Positions 32,839 through 40,080 of a stretch of DNA of 64,000 nucleotides are shown piece by piece. The notes beneath the pieces are model-generated. The model saw nothing but the letters and a program-made list of their open reading frames with translations. It ran no database searches and was not told where the DNA came from. A program made the translations under genes and the position numbers. Position 1 is the first letter of the stretch. The number at the start of each line of letters is the position of its first letter. The stretch comes from Microbacterium sp. (lineage in GTDB: Bacteria; Actinomycetota; Actinomycetes; Actinomycetales; Microbacteriaceae): contig DQHP01000176.1 in assembly GCA_003524435.1 (NCBI GenBank), positions 1 to 64,000 of the forward strand. The letters run 5' to 3'.

Positions 32839-33137
32839 TGCGCGTAAAGCCATCCGCTCCAGAACGTACACAAGAGCCGGCCGTTGCCGACCCCTTTGCC
32901 GAAGCATTCGAGCAGATTGCCCTGGGGCTTCAGTCTGACGAACCTCAGCTGTGCGAATGCGACCACGGCGGCGAAGAGGCTTATGAAGCCTGCGGGAGAA
33001 AAGCAAAATGGCGGGTCACGATTGACTGCAATTGCGGCGAGAACCACCCTCGTGTTGTTGAGCTTCTCTGCGCACGGTGTTTGAAGACCGCACGTCGCGA
33101 CCTCGGCAAAGAGTCGATCACTGCGCGTCCGCTCTGA
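32838..33137 (+). CDS. Small Cys/His-rich putative zinc protein coupled to the DUF262 gene
   Basis: A 99-aa acidic protein with seven Cys and two His in its C-terminal two thirds (C39, C41, H43, C52, C64, C66, H70, C78, C81), enough for two zinc sites of the CxC...C / CxCxxxH...CxxC kind. The N-terminal 35 residues look helical (DPFAEAFEQIALGLQSDE). I do not recognise the family. It starts on the last base of the DUF262 stop (TGATG), so translation is coupled and a partner or regulator role for the nuclease is likely (inference). Confidence 0.75.
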   Translation: MRVKPSAPERTQEPAVADPFAEAFEQIALGLQSDEPQLCECDHGGEEAYEACGRKAKWRVTIDCNCGENHPRVVELLCARCLKTARRDLGKESITARPL

Positions 33138-33149
33138 CGGAGGCCAGCT

Positions 33150-33947
33150 TCAAAAAAGCGCGCTGGGACCGCTGAGCACGCCCAACAGCCCTGCAATGGT
33201 GATCACTGCGCCCAATACCCCGAGTACGGCGGCGGCGAAGGCGATGTCAGTCCATTCGACACGCACAGGCTGCCACACGGTTCGTGGCGTCAGACCAAGA
33301 CCGCGCGATTCAAGAGACTGCGCAACCCGCTCCCCGCGCCGAATCGATAGCACCAGGAGCGCGAATGCCGCACGTGCGAATGAAGCCGGAGTTGACCGCA
33401 CAGCGCCGTTGATCTTGAGTGGAGCACGCACCGCCTGCGCGGCCCGGATCTCGCTCCACTGCGACGGCAATTGTTGCAGCATCCGATAGCCGGCCATTAG
33501 CGCATAGCTAGGTCGGGCGCCCAATTTCGCATTCTGGTGCAGGCTCGTCATCAGCGCGAGGCTATCGGTCGTCAGCACGAAACCGGCGGCCAGGATCCCG
33601 ATGGCCAGGGTCCGCACCGCAAGAGCGGCGCCGATGGTGACGCCCTCGACCGTAACGCGCAGCGCGCCCTCCTGCCAGAGAATTACTCCGGGCCGGCTCA
33701 GCACATTGATGCTGAATACACCGAGCGCGAAAGCAAAGAACGGGAGTTGCGCACGAAGCACCGTCCCCAGCGACAACCGACCGCCCAGTAGCACCGAGGT
33801 CAGGCTGAGCAAGTAGATCACCGTCGGCGTCACGGGATCAAGGACGAAGAGCAAAGCGAGGCACGCTATGAACAGCACCGCTAATTTTACGGTGGGGTTT
33901 CGCTGCGATAGCGCAGAAGGGGCGACGACAACAGTGGCGAACGACAT
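33150..33947 (-). CDS. ykoC: ECF transporter transmembrane (T) component, YkoC-like
   Basis: A 265-aa CbiQ/EcfT-family protein with about five helices, including FIACLALLFVLDPVTPTVIYLLSL and a late hydrophobic pair (FAAAVLGVLGAVITIAGLLGVL). The conserved coupling motifs are present as AQAVRAPL and ESRGLG. It couples the ATPase to the substrate-binding YkoE. The ATG shares one base with the ykoD stop (TGATG). A longer open frame upstream overlaps ykoD and is not supported. Confidence 0.9.
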   Translation of the reverse strand: MSFATVVVAPSALSQRNPTVKLAVLFIACLALLFVLDPVTPTVIYLLSLTSVLLGGRLSLGTVLRAQLPFFAFALGVFSINVLSRPGVILWQEGALRVTVEGVTIGAALAVRTLAIGILAAGFVLTTDSLALMTSLHQNAKLGARPSYALMAGYRMLQQLPSQWSEIRAAQAVRAPLKINGAVRSTPASFARAAFALLVLSIRRGERVAQSLESRGLGLTPRTVWQPVRVEWTDIAFAAAVLGVLGAVITIAGLLGVLSGPSALF

Positions 33948-35638
33948 CAGGATGCCATCAGGGCGTCGGTGGCGCCAGCCATATAGAGCTGCCACAGTGC
34001 ATGCACCGCTCCTGCACTGTCGCTCTCGGCGAGTAGCCATGCCACCAGAGGCGGCAATTCAAGACCTGCTCGCTGCAACACCTGCGCATCCTGAAGCACG
34101 ATGCTGGTGGGCCCGTCGGCGACGACCGCGCCATCAGCCAACACGATCACGCGGTCAGCGACAGTCGTGACGAAACGCAGATCGTGACTGGAGAACATAA
34201 TCGCTCGTCCACGCGACGCCTCGTCTCGAAAGATACCGGCAACGGCGACTGTGTCGCGCCGATCAAGCCCGAAGGCTGGTTCGTCGGCCAGCAGCACCCG
34301 ACGACTATCGTGTGCAAGCATTGCCGCCAGGCTGAGCCGTCGCTTCTCGCCGCCCGAGAGCCGGTAGGGATCGAGGTCAGCGACATGCTCGAGTCGGTAC
34401 CGGTGCAGTTGCCGGTCAACGATCGCCGCGATGTCCGAGTGGTTTCCAGTGAGCCCGACGGCGATCTCGTCGCGCACGCGATGAGCTAAGAACTGCAGTT
34501 CGGGATGCTGAAACACCATGCTGGGGCGCGATCCAGCTACACTCCCGGCTAGTGGCAGCAACAGTCCTGCCAGAGTATGCAACAAGGACGACTTGCCAGA
34601 TCCGTTTGCCCCGAGAAGAGCGACGATCTCGCCCGCATGAACGGTGAAATCCACGCCGGCGAGAATCGTCTCTACCGCTCGCTTCTCCCGCTTCTTGTGC
34701 GGACGCGATCTTGATGAGTGCAGCATCCGATGTCCGACAGCCATGTCACGGGCCGACAGGAGCGGTTCACCCTGGCCAGGGCTCGGCGCGCAACCCTGCG
34801 CCTGCTTTCGCAGCCAGGCGCGAACCGCTCCGCTGCTGAGGCCGCCCTCTTCCCCGGAGATCGCGAGTATCTCGGTCTCCAGCGGAAGCCAACAGCCCAC
34901 TTCATGTAGGCGCACCGCGTGGCTGGCGAGTATCTCCGATGTGGGCCCACATGCGACTGTCTGTCCACCCTCATCGAGAATCAGCGTGCGTTCGGGCAAG
35001 CCATTTGTCCCGTCAGCGCCTGCAAACTCGTCAAGGCGATGTTCGACGAGCACCACTGCGGTTCCTCCCTGGGCAGCAGCGGTGCTGATCGCTCTGCGCA
35101 CCGCGCGAACTCCAGTGGGGTCGAGCATCGACGTTGGCTCATCGAGGAGGAGTACCCCTGGTCTGGGCGCGAGGGCAGCAGCCAGAGCGACGCGCTGCAG
35201 CTCACCGCCTGACAACGTCTCGGTAGCGCGCTCGCGGAGTGCACCAGCATCCGCTTGTGCCAGCGCCTGATCAATCCTTGCTGATATCTCTGCACGCGGC
35301 ACCGCATGGTTTTCCAGTGGCAGCGCGACTTCATGCATAACGTGCGCAAGACAGACTGCGGCGGCAGGGTCTTGTGCCACCATGCCGACCCACCGCGAGC
35401 GTTCAGCAACGGATAGCCCGGTGACGTCGGTGCCGTTCAGCCCTACCTGGCCCTCGAACGCGAGGTTTTGAGAGAACGGGATAACGCCGGTCACCGCCTG
35501 CAACAGCGTAGATTTTCCTGATCCTGACGGTCCGATCACGAGCAACCGCTCCCCGGCGGCGACCGACACTGAAGTATCAGCAAGCAGAATCGCCCGCTTC
35601 CCCGGTGCGCGCACACTCGCGTTCGCCAACTGCGCCAC
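33947..35638 (-). CDS. ykoD: ECF transporter double ATPase, YkoD-like
   Basis: A 563-aa protein of two fused ABC ATPases. The first has Walker A GPSGSGKST, signature LSGGELQRVALAAAL and Walker B VLLLDEPTSMLDP; the second has GANGSGKSS, LSGGEKRRLSLAAM and VLLADEPAFGLD. It powers uptake of the vitamin bound by YkoE. The GTG at 35638 has GGAG five bases upstream and starts 13 bases after the ykoE stop; a longer frame overlaps ykoE. ykoF-ykoE-ykoD-ykoC is the known layout of the thiamine-precursor ECF system. Confidence 0.92.
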   Translation of the reverse strand: MAQLANASVRAPGKRAILLADTSVSVAAGERLLVIGPSGSGKSTLLQAVTGVIPFSQNLAFEGQVGLNGTDVTGLSVAERSRWVGMVAQDPAAAVCLAHVMHEVALPLENHAVPRAEISARIDQALAQADAGALRERATETLSGGELQRVALAAALAPRPGVLLLDEPTSMLDPTGVRAVRRAISTAAAQGGTAVVLVEHRLDEFAGADGTNGLPERTLILDEGGQTVACGPTSEILASHAVRLHEVGCWLPLETEILAISGEEGGLSSGAVRAWLRKQAQGCAPSPGQGEPLLSARDMAVGHRMLHSSRSRPHKKREKRAVETILAGVDFTVHAGEIVALLGANGSGKSSLLHTLAGLLLPLAGSVAGSRPSMVFQHPELQFLAHRVRDEIAVGLTGNHSDIAAIVDRQLHRYRLEHVADLDPYRLSGGEKRRLSLAAMLAHDSRRVLLADEPAFGLDRRDTVAVAGIFRDEASRGRAIMFSSHDLRFVTTVADRVIVLADGAVVADGPTSIVLQDAQVLQRAGLELPPLVAWLLAESDSAGAVHALWQLYMAGATDALMAS

Positions 35639-35651
35639 TACGTCTCCAGGC

Positions 35652-36269
35652 TCAGGAGTCAAAGCGTGCCCGACCGATCGCGAAGTTGTCGACGACACCC
35701 GTTCGTGCAAGCGCATCCACGATCACCTTGCCCAGAAGGCCGCCGAGTACAACGCCCGAGATCACTTGAATTCCCAACCGCAGAAACAGCAGGTCCGTGC
35801 CGTACCAGCCGGCGGCGAATGCAGTGTGGACGAATACAAGTCCTGCCCCCAGGGCACCTGATAGTGCGTAAACGAGCCAGTTAAACCGGCGGTAGCCCGT
35901 GAGCGCGAACGGCAACTCACTGCCCAGTCCTTGAATGGCAGCGGAAAGGAAAAGCAGCGGTCCCACCGCAGAACCGAGGAAGACGACTTCAATCACCGAT
36001 GCGATGATCTCGGCGGCGACTCCGGCGAACGGTCGGCGGATGATGGCGGTCGCGATTGGGGCCACGAGCAGCCAGCCACCCAGCAGCACGTGCTGAGTGA
36101 GGTCTCCGAACGGCCCTGTGACGAGCGAGAGCGCGATCCAGCCCTGCACCAGGACCCAGTAAAGAAACCCGAAGACGATGCCGAGCACAACCAACAGCAT
36201 GATGTCTTTCAGCTGCCAGGCGAATGGCGAAGATGTCGCGGAGCGGCGTGATTCTTCTTTGGTCGTCAT
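35652..36269 (-). CDS. ykoE: ECF transporter S component, YkoE family
   Basis: A 205-aa membrane protein with six helices and the YkoE pattern WQLKDIMLLVVLGIVFGFLYW at ~18-38, LLGGWLLVAPIATAIIRRPFAG and GLGSELPFALTGYRRFNW. YkoE binds thiamine or its HMP moiety. It starts three bases after the ykoF stop and is under the TPP riboswitch. Confidence 0.92.
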   Translation of the reverse strand: MTTKEESRRSATSSPFAWQLKDIMLLVVLGIVFGFLYWVLVQGWIALSLVTGPFGDLTQHVLLGGWLLVAPIATAIIRRPFAGVAAEIIASVIEVVFLGSAVGPLLFLSAAIQGLGSELPFALTGYRRFNWLVYALSGALGAGLVFVHTAFAAGWYGTDLLFLRLGIQVISGVVLGGLLGKVIVDALARTGVVDNFAIGRARFDS

Positions 36270-36272
36270 GGG

Positions 36273-36932
36273 TCAGTCCTCGGTCGTGACGGCTGACGTC
36301 GGGCTCGCGATAGAGATGGTCACGTGACTCGTGACGTGTTGCACGCTGCGTCCGACGAGCATCCAGCCAGCCGCGACCGTGGTAAGCACATCCGCGATGT
36401 CGCCCTCAAGCAACGTCGCGTAGTGCTCACTCCGCACGTATGTTTTCCGTTGCTTCGCGTAGTCGATGGCCGCGTAGATATCGCGCAGGTGATCGGGGGC
36501 TTCGCCCGGGCGTCCGCTATCGTCCAGCGGGTACAGAGACCAGTGCGCGGAAGCGCGGATTCCCGTTGCCGGGATCGTCGGGGCTGGCCCCGCTTGAGCG
36601 AGCAGGCCAGGTGTGGTGGTGCAAGTAACCTCGCCAGGGCATCCGCGCGAGAGCAGCAGGGTCGCCGAGATGTGGTGTCCGCTACGAGCAGCTGCTGCGA
36701 TCACCGCGGTGACGTATTCAAGTACGCGTTGCTCGGAGCCGCGCACGAGTGTGCTGACCGGGTCACTCTGCACGGCGAGGTCCGTCGCATCTGCGCTGGC
36801 GAGAGCGTCCAAGATAATGCGAGCGAAGTCGGCGTCCATCACAGCGACGGTGAATCGTGCACCGACGCCAAGATCTGCTGGCGTGAGGGCGGCGTCTTCC
36901 GGGGCTGGCGTGAGCGTGTGGGCAGAGGTCAT
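36273..36932 (-). CDS. ykoF: YkoF-type thiamine/HMP-binding protein
   Basis: A 219-aa protein with two related ferredoxin-like halves (GVGARFTVAVMDADFARIILDAL and GIRASAHWSLYPLDDSG...EHYATLLEGDIADVLTTVAAGW), as in B. subtilis YkoF, which binds thiamine. It is a soluble partner of the transporter. AAAGG nine bases before the ATG at 36932 supports that start; an in-frame GTG at 36983 would add 17 residues. First gene of the operon after the riboswitch. Confidence 0.88.
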   Translation of the reverse strand: MTSAHTLTPAPEDAALTPADLGVGARFTVAVMDADFARIILDALASADATDLAVQSDPVSTLVRGSEQRVLEYVTAVIAAAARSGHHISATLLLSRGCPGEVTCTTTPGLLAQAGPAPTIPATGIRASAHWSLYPLDDSGRPGEAPDHLRDIYAAIDYAKQRKTYVRSEHYATLLEGDIADVLTTVAAGWMLVGRSVQHVTSHVTISIASPTSAVTTED

Positions 36933-36998
36933 CTTTGGTATGCCTTTCAGACGGAGACTGGCGTGCACGTCGACGACGAGCACGGAGAAGCCGACTGA

Positions 36999-37100
36999 TC
37001 AGGAACGAAGCGCAGGCATGCGACCGGAACCCTCCGGTCGTGAAACAGGTGCGATCGGTGAGGCAGCCGTGTGACGGCGGTATTGATCGATGACGAGCAT
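36999..37100 (-). CDS. Possible 33-aa leader peptide between TPP riboswitch and ykoF
   Basis: An open frame starts with ATG at 37100, just after the riboswitch, and codes MLVIDQYRRHTAASPIAP and on to a TGA at 36999. The purine-rich GGGAGAG at the riboswitch 3' edge would be its ribosome-binding site. No similarity is known to me; it may be chance. Confidence 0.3.
   Translation of the reverse strand: MLVIDQYRRHTAASPIAPVSRPEGSGRMPALRS
37021..37040 (-). promoter_or_regulatory. Hairpin in the ykoF leader, possible expression platform
   Basis: CGACCGGA (37021-37028) pairs with TCCGGTCG (37033-37040) over a 4-base loop. It lies 60 bases downstream of the TPP aptamer; no T-tract follows on the minus strand. 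Confidence 0.4.
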
Positions 37101-37103
37101 GAC

Positions 37104-37200
37104 GCTCTCACTCTCCCTGCGCTGGCATTATCCAGATCAAGTTCGACGGTCGAAGCGTGGTTCGCTTCCTCTCAGCCCGGCTCACCGGGCTCCCGTGTGT
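37104..37200 (-). promoter_or_regulatory. TPP (THI-box) riboswitch
   Basis: The minus strand shows the THI-box consensus: ACACGGGAGCCC, GGGCTGAGAGG, then GACCGTCGAACTTGATCTGG with ATAATGCCAGCGCAGGGAG. These form the pyrimidine- and pyrophosphate-binding arms around P1. It precedes the thiamine-precursor transporter operon and should shut it off when thiamine pyrophosphate is plentiful. Confidence 0.95.
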
Positions 37201-37208
37201 TCTCAGCC

Positions 37209-37214
37209 ACTATA
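37209..37214 (-). promoter_or_regulatory. -10 element TATAGT for the riboswitch operon
   Basis: The minus-strand TATAGT places the start of transcription near 37202, almost exactly at the aptamer 5' edge, and 20 bases after the tRNA-Met 3' end. Confidence 0.5.
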
Positions 37215-37232
37215 GCGGCGATTGATTTTGAG

Positions 37233-37306
37233 TGGGGCGGGCGGGACTTGAACCCGCGATCGTTGGGTTATGAGCCCACTGCCTTGACCAGCTTGGCCAC
37301 CGCCCC
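37233..37306 (-). tRNA. tRNA-Met (anticodon CAU)
   Basis: The minus strand folds as acceptor GGGGCGG with CCGCCCC, D-arm around GGCCAAGCTGGTCAAGGC, anticodon loop CTCATAA in stem TGGG/CCCA, and T-arm GGGTTCAAGTCCC. CCA is not encoded. A CAU tRNA could also be the lysidine-modified tRNA-Ile2; I cannot separate these with certainty. Confidence 0.88.
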
Positions 37307-37315
37307 GTGTGAATA

Positions 37316-37321
37316 ATCCTA
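37316..37321 (-). promoter_or_regulatory. -10 element TAGGAT of tRNA-Met
   Basis: The minus-strand TAGGAT is nine bases before the tRNA 5' end. Confidence 0.45.
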
Positions 37322-37337
37322 TCGGTGTGTCGGATGT

Positions 37338-37874
37338 TCAGATGGCAGTGGCTTCGCGATGCACCTGCAAATGCCCACGATAGATCTCGGCGTTCGCGAT
37401 GAGCGAAGCGCGTTCTTCGTCGCTGAGTTCACGCCGAACTTTTGCCGGAACGCCAGCGACCAGCGAACCATCAGGGATTTCTGTTCCGCCGAGGATCACC
37501 GCGCCTCCGGCAATCAAGCAGCCACGGCCGATCACGGCGCCACTAAGGACGACGGCGCCCATACCGATCAAAGAGCCATCGCCGATCACGCAGCCGTGGA
37601 CGACAGCGTTGTGACCGATCGACACGTTCTCCCCGATTCTCACCGGGTGTCCGTTGTCTACGTGCACAGAAACGTTGTCTTGGACGTTGCTCCCCGCTCC
37701 CAGCGTGATCGAATCAGAATCGCCGCGGAGTACGGCGTTGTACCAGACACTGGATCCCGGCTCCAGTGTGACCTCGCCGATGAGTCGCGCCCCATCCGCG
37801 ACGAAGGCATCATCGCTGATGCGCGGGGTTCGACTCGCAAGGGCCAGGACGGATGCTGATGACGAGATGCTCAT
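37338..37874 (-). CDS. Gamma-carbonic anhydrase family protein
   Basis: A 178-aa left-handed beta-helix protein built on hexapeptide repeats (RIGENVSIGHNAVVHGCVIG, SLIGMGAVVLSGAVIGRG). Metal-binding His residues stand in SVHVDNGHP and IGHNAVVHG. Such proteins are zinc or iron carbonic anhydrases or related YrdA/PaaY proteins. Start ATG has TAGTCT six bases upstream. It is divergent from dps. Confidence 0.92.
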   Translation of the reverse strand: MSISSSASVLALASRTPRISDDAFVADGARLIGEVTLEPGSSVWYNAVLRGDSDSITLGAGSNVQDNVSVHVDNGHPVRIGENVSIGHNAVVHGCVIGDGSLIGMGAVVLSGAVIGRGCLIAGGAVILGGTEIPDGSLVAGVPAKVRRELSDEERASLIANAEIYRGHLQVHREATAI

Positions 37875-37880
37875 GAGGTG

Positions 37881-37886
37881 AGACTA
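37881..37886 (-). promoter_or_regulatory. -10 element TAGTCT of the carbonic anhydrase gene
   Basis: The minus-strand TAGTCT ends six bases before the ATG at 37874. The 13-base inverted repeat at 37888-37919 lies directly upstream. Confidence 0.55.
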
Positions 37887-37887
37887 C

Positions 37888-37919
37888 CCTCACTTCCGCG
37901 TGTTTCCGCGGAAGTGAGG
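37888..37919. repeat. Perfect inverted repeat in the divergent carbonic anhydrase/dps region
   Basis: CCTCACTTCCGCG (37888-37900) and its exact complement (37907-37919) flank TGTTTC. Because both genes point away from it, it is not a terminator for either; an operator or a cruciform-forming site is more likely. Confidence 0.7.
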
Positions 37920-37940
37920 CCTGATAAGCCGAGCCTCAGC
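37919..37940. promoter_or_regulatory. Iron-box-like motif upstream of dps
   Basis: CCTGATAAGCCGAGCCTCAGC differs at only a few positions from CCTGATAAGGCAAGCCTAACA at 30711-30731, the iron box of the oxygenase gene. It lies just upstream of the dps -35. Confidence 0.4.
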
Positions 37941-37944
37941 TTGC

Positions 37945-37972
37945 TTGCGGAATCATTCAGGCGGAGTAGCGT
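37945..37972 (+). promoter_or_regulatory. Promoter of dps
   Basis: TTGCGG (37945-37950) and TAGCGT (37967-37972) are separated by 16 bases. TATACC at 37973-37978 is an alternative -10. Confidence 0.4.
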
Positions 37973-38014
37973 TATACCCATCAGGCACGAAATAGCCGTT
38001 CTGGAGGAACGAAA

Positions 38015-38497
38015 ATGAGCAAGGCACAGACCATTTCCACCACAGCCAGCGACCCGACCGTCGCCGCCGCGGCGGCTCAGTTCCTGTCCCCGGTTGTCCT
38101 CGGACTTCAGGCCCTCACGGTCAACGGCAAGCAAGCCCACTGGCATGTCCGCGGTGCCAACTTCATTGGCGTCCACGAACTGCTTGACACCATCGTCGCA
38201 AACGCTGGCGCAGCCGCAGACACCGCAGCAGAGCGAATCGTTGCGCTTGGACTCCCCATCGATGCACGGTTGAGCGCGGTCGCCGATAAGGTCACCACTG
38301 AGGTACCCGCGGGCTTCGCCCAGTCGACCCAGCTGATCCGCAACGTGATTGCCGACATCGACGCGATTCTTGTAGACACACGCGCAGCGATTGATGGGCT
38401 CGACGAGATCGACCTCACCAGTCAGGACGTCGCCATCGAGATCATGCGCAACCTCGAGAAGGACCGCTGGTTCCTCGTAGCGCACATCGCTGAATAA
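38015..38497 (+). CDS. dps: Dps-type ferritin
   Basis: A 160-aa four-helix protein. The Dps ferroxidase signature is present: KQAHWHVRG (His) and FIGVHELLDTIVANAG (Glu/Asp). Dps dodecamers store iron and protect DNA from oxidants. TGGAGGAA lies seven bases before the ATG. An iron-box-like motif upstream suggests iron control, and a strong terminator follows. Confidence 0.95.
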   Translation: MSKAQTISTTASDPTVAAAAAQFLSPVVLGLQALTVNGKQAHWHVRGANFIGVHELLDTIVANAGAAADTAAERIVALGLPIDARLSAVADKVTTEVPAGFAQSTQLIRNVIADIDAILVDTRAAIDGLDEIDLTSQDVAIEIMRNLEKDRWFLVAHIAE

Positions 38498-38507
38498 GTT
38501 CCCTCCG

Positions 38508-38548
38508 AAATGCGGGTATCGGAATTCACTTCCGATACCCGCATTTTT
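38508..38548 (+). terminator. Intrinsic terminator after dps
   Basis: A perfect 17-base stem (AAATGCGGGTATCGGAA and its complement), loop TTCAC, then a run of five T (38544-38548), four of which belong to the arm and its edge. Classic rho-independent form. Confidence 0.95.
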
Positions 38549-38583
38549 GCGCCAACCTTCATCCTCTAGTTGAGAGTCAAGGT

Positions 38584-40080
38584 CTATCGCTGGTGCGTGA
38601 GTCTGCCACCCAGCAGCGTCGCGAGTACCGGCATCCGTCGAAGAGTCTTTCCCTCCGCCGTTTGCGGGTCTGCGCCGCACAGCACGAGATCGGCTTTTTC
38701 GCCCGGACGCACACTGCCGCGCACGCTCGCGCTGAGCGCTTCATCACGTGTGAGTTGCTCTTCGGGGTGCCAGGCAGGGCGCTCGTCATCTGATCTCTCA
38801 ACGGCCGCGGCGATCGCCACCCACGGATCCAACGGCGCCACCGGCGCGTCCGAGCCCAGCCGCAGTTCGACACCGGCGCGCAGCAATGACGCCATCGGGT
38901 AGCCCACAGCTGTCTGCGCGGCCCAAAATCCATCGACGAGATCCCGATCATCGAGGGCGTGCTGTGGTTGCACGCTGGCCGCCAGGCCAAGCCGTGCGAT
39001 ACGAGCGATATCGACGTGTCTGACCAACTGCGCATGCTCGATAGTTCCTGTCGCACCCGTTGCTGCCACAGCGTCAAGAGCGGATGCCACGGCACGGTCG
39101 CCGATCGCGTGCACGGCGACCCCGAGCCCCGCCCCTGTTGCCTCTGTCAGCAGTTCGATGAGGTCCTGCGGAGAGACATTCATCACGCCAAAGTCCGTGA
39201 CGTCATCAGGGTACGGGTGCGAGCACGCGGCGGTGCGGGTACCGAGCGACCCGTCGGTGATCAACTTAAGCACACCCATGTGCACGAGGTTGTTGGCACC
39301 CGAAAGTGGTTCACCAGTTCGCAGTCCCGCAGCGATCGCCCGTGAAAGATCCGACAGGTAAACGGCGAACTCCACACGCTGCGACGCGAAACCGCCGCTG
39401 ACGCGCCGAGACCATGCGTCAGCGTTCCACGCCATGTCGAAGTCAACAATTCCCGTCACACCACGAGCCGCGGCTGCCTCGCCCGCGCGGACGACCGCAC
39501 GGTCACCGTGCACGGGATCCACGGCATTCAGCCTGCGAGAGATGTCGAAAGCATCGTCTTCACGCAGCATTCCATCGGGGGACGAATAGCCCTCTCGGCG
39601 CAGCGCCGCCGAGTTCAACCAGACGCTGTGGACGTCCGCGTTGATCAGGTATGTCGGGACCTCACCGGTGGCAGCATCCAACGCCTCAAGTGTCGGAGAA
39701 TCTGCCCAGAGAGCATCCCGAAAACCTGTCCCAATACGTCGACCGTCTGTCAAGACCGCGACATGTGACATCCGCGTAGCCGCCTCTGCGGCCGATTCTG
39801 TCCCACCCAGCTGTTCGCGCTCGGCCGCAAGCGCCCACTGCGTGGTGTGGACATGACTGTCCCAGAGCCCTGGCACCACCCAGCTGCCTTCGCCCTCGAG
39901 GACCGCACCACGAGCCTTGAGCGCGCCCGCAGGCGCAATGTCGATAATCCGATCGCCCTCGATCTGAATATCGACGGGCTCGGAATCCACCAGGTATTCA
40001 CGTCCGGGGCCAGCAACACGAACCTCCCGAATCAACGTCACTGCGTCGCCAAGCTCCACCGAGTCACCACGCATAGTCAT
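38584..40080 (-). CDS. Amidohydrolase family protein (YtcJ-like)
   Basis: A 498-aa metal-dependent hydrolase. The metal-binding HxH is in VPGLWDSHVHTTQW, later metal residues in VAVHAIGDRAV and GTIEHAQLV, and the catalytic Asp in LRLGSDAPVAPLDPW. YtcJ-like enzymes hydrolyse amides such as N-acyl or formamide compounds; the substrate is unknown. The ATG overlaps the stop of the upstream PaiB-like gene (ATGA). Confidence 0.9.
   Translation of the reverse strand: MTMRGDSVELGDAVTLIREVRVAGPGREYLVDSEPVDIQIEGDRIIDIAPAGALKARGAVLEGEGSWVVPGLWDSHVHTTQWALAAEREQLGGTESAAEAATRMSHVAVLTDGRRIGTGFRDALWADSPTLEALDAATGEVPTYLINADVHSVWLNSAALRREGYSSPDGMLREDDAFDISRRLNAVDPVHGDRAVVRAGEAAAARGVTGIVDFDMAWNADAWSRRVSGGFASQRVEFAVYLSDLSRAIAAGLRTGEPLSGANNLVHMGVLKLITDGSLGTRTAACSHPYPDDVTDFGVMNVSPQDLIELLTEATGAGLGVAVHAIGDRAVASALDAVAATGATGTIEHAQLVRHVDIARIARLGLAASVQPQHALDDRDLVDGFWAAQTAVGYPMASLLRAGVELRLGSDAPVAPLDPWVAIAAAVERSDDERPAWHPEEQLTRDEALSASVRGSVRPGEKADLVLCGADPQTAEGKTLRRMPVLATLLGGRLTHQR

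Noticed and set aside
37871..38680. A 269-aa minus-strand frame over dps
   Set aside because: It is opposite dps, crosses its terminator and shows no domain.
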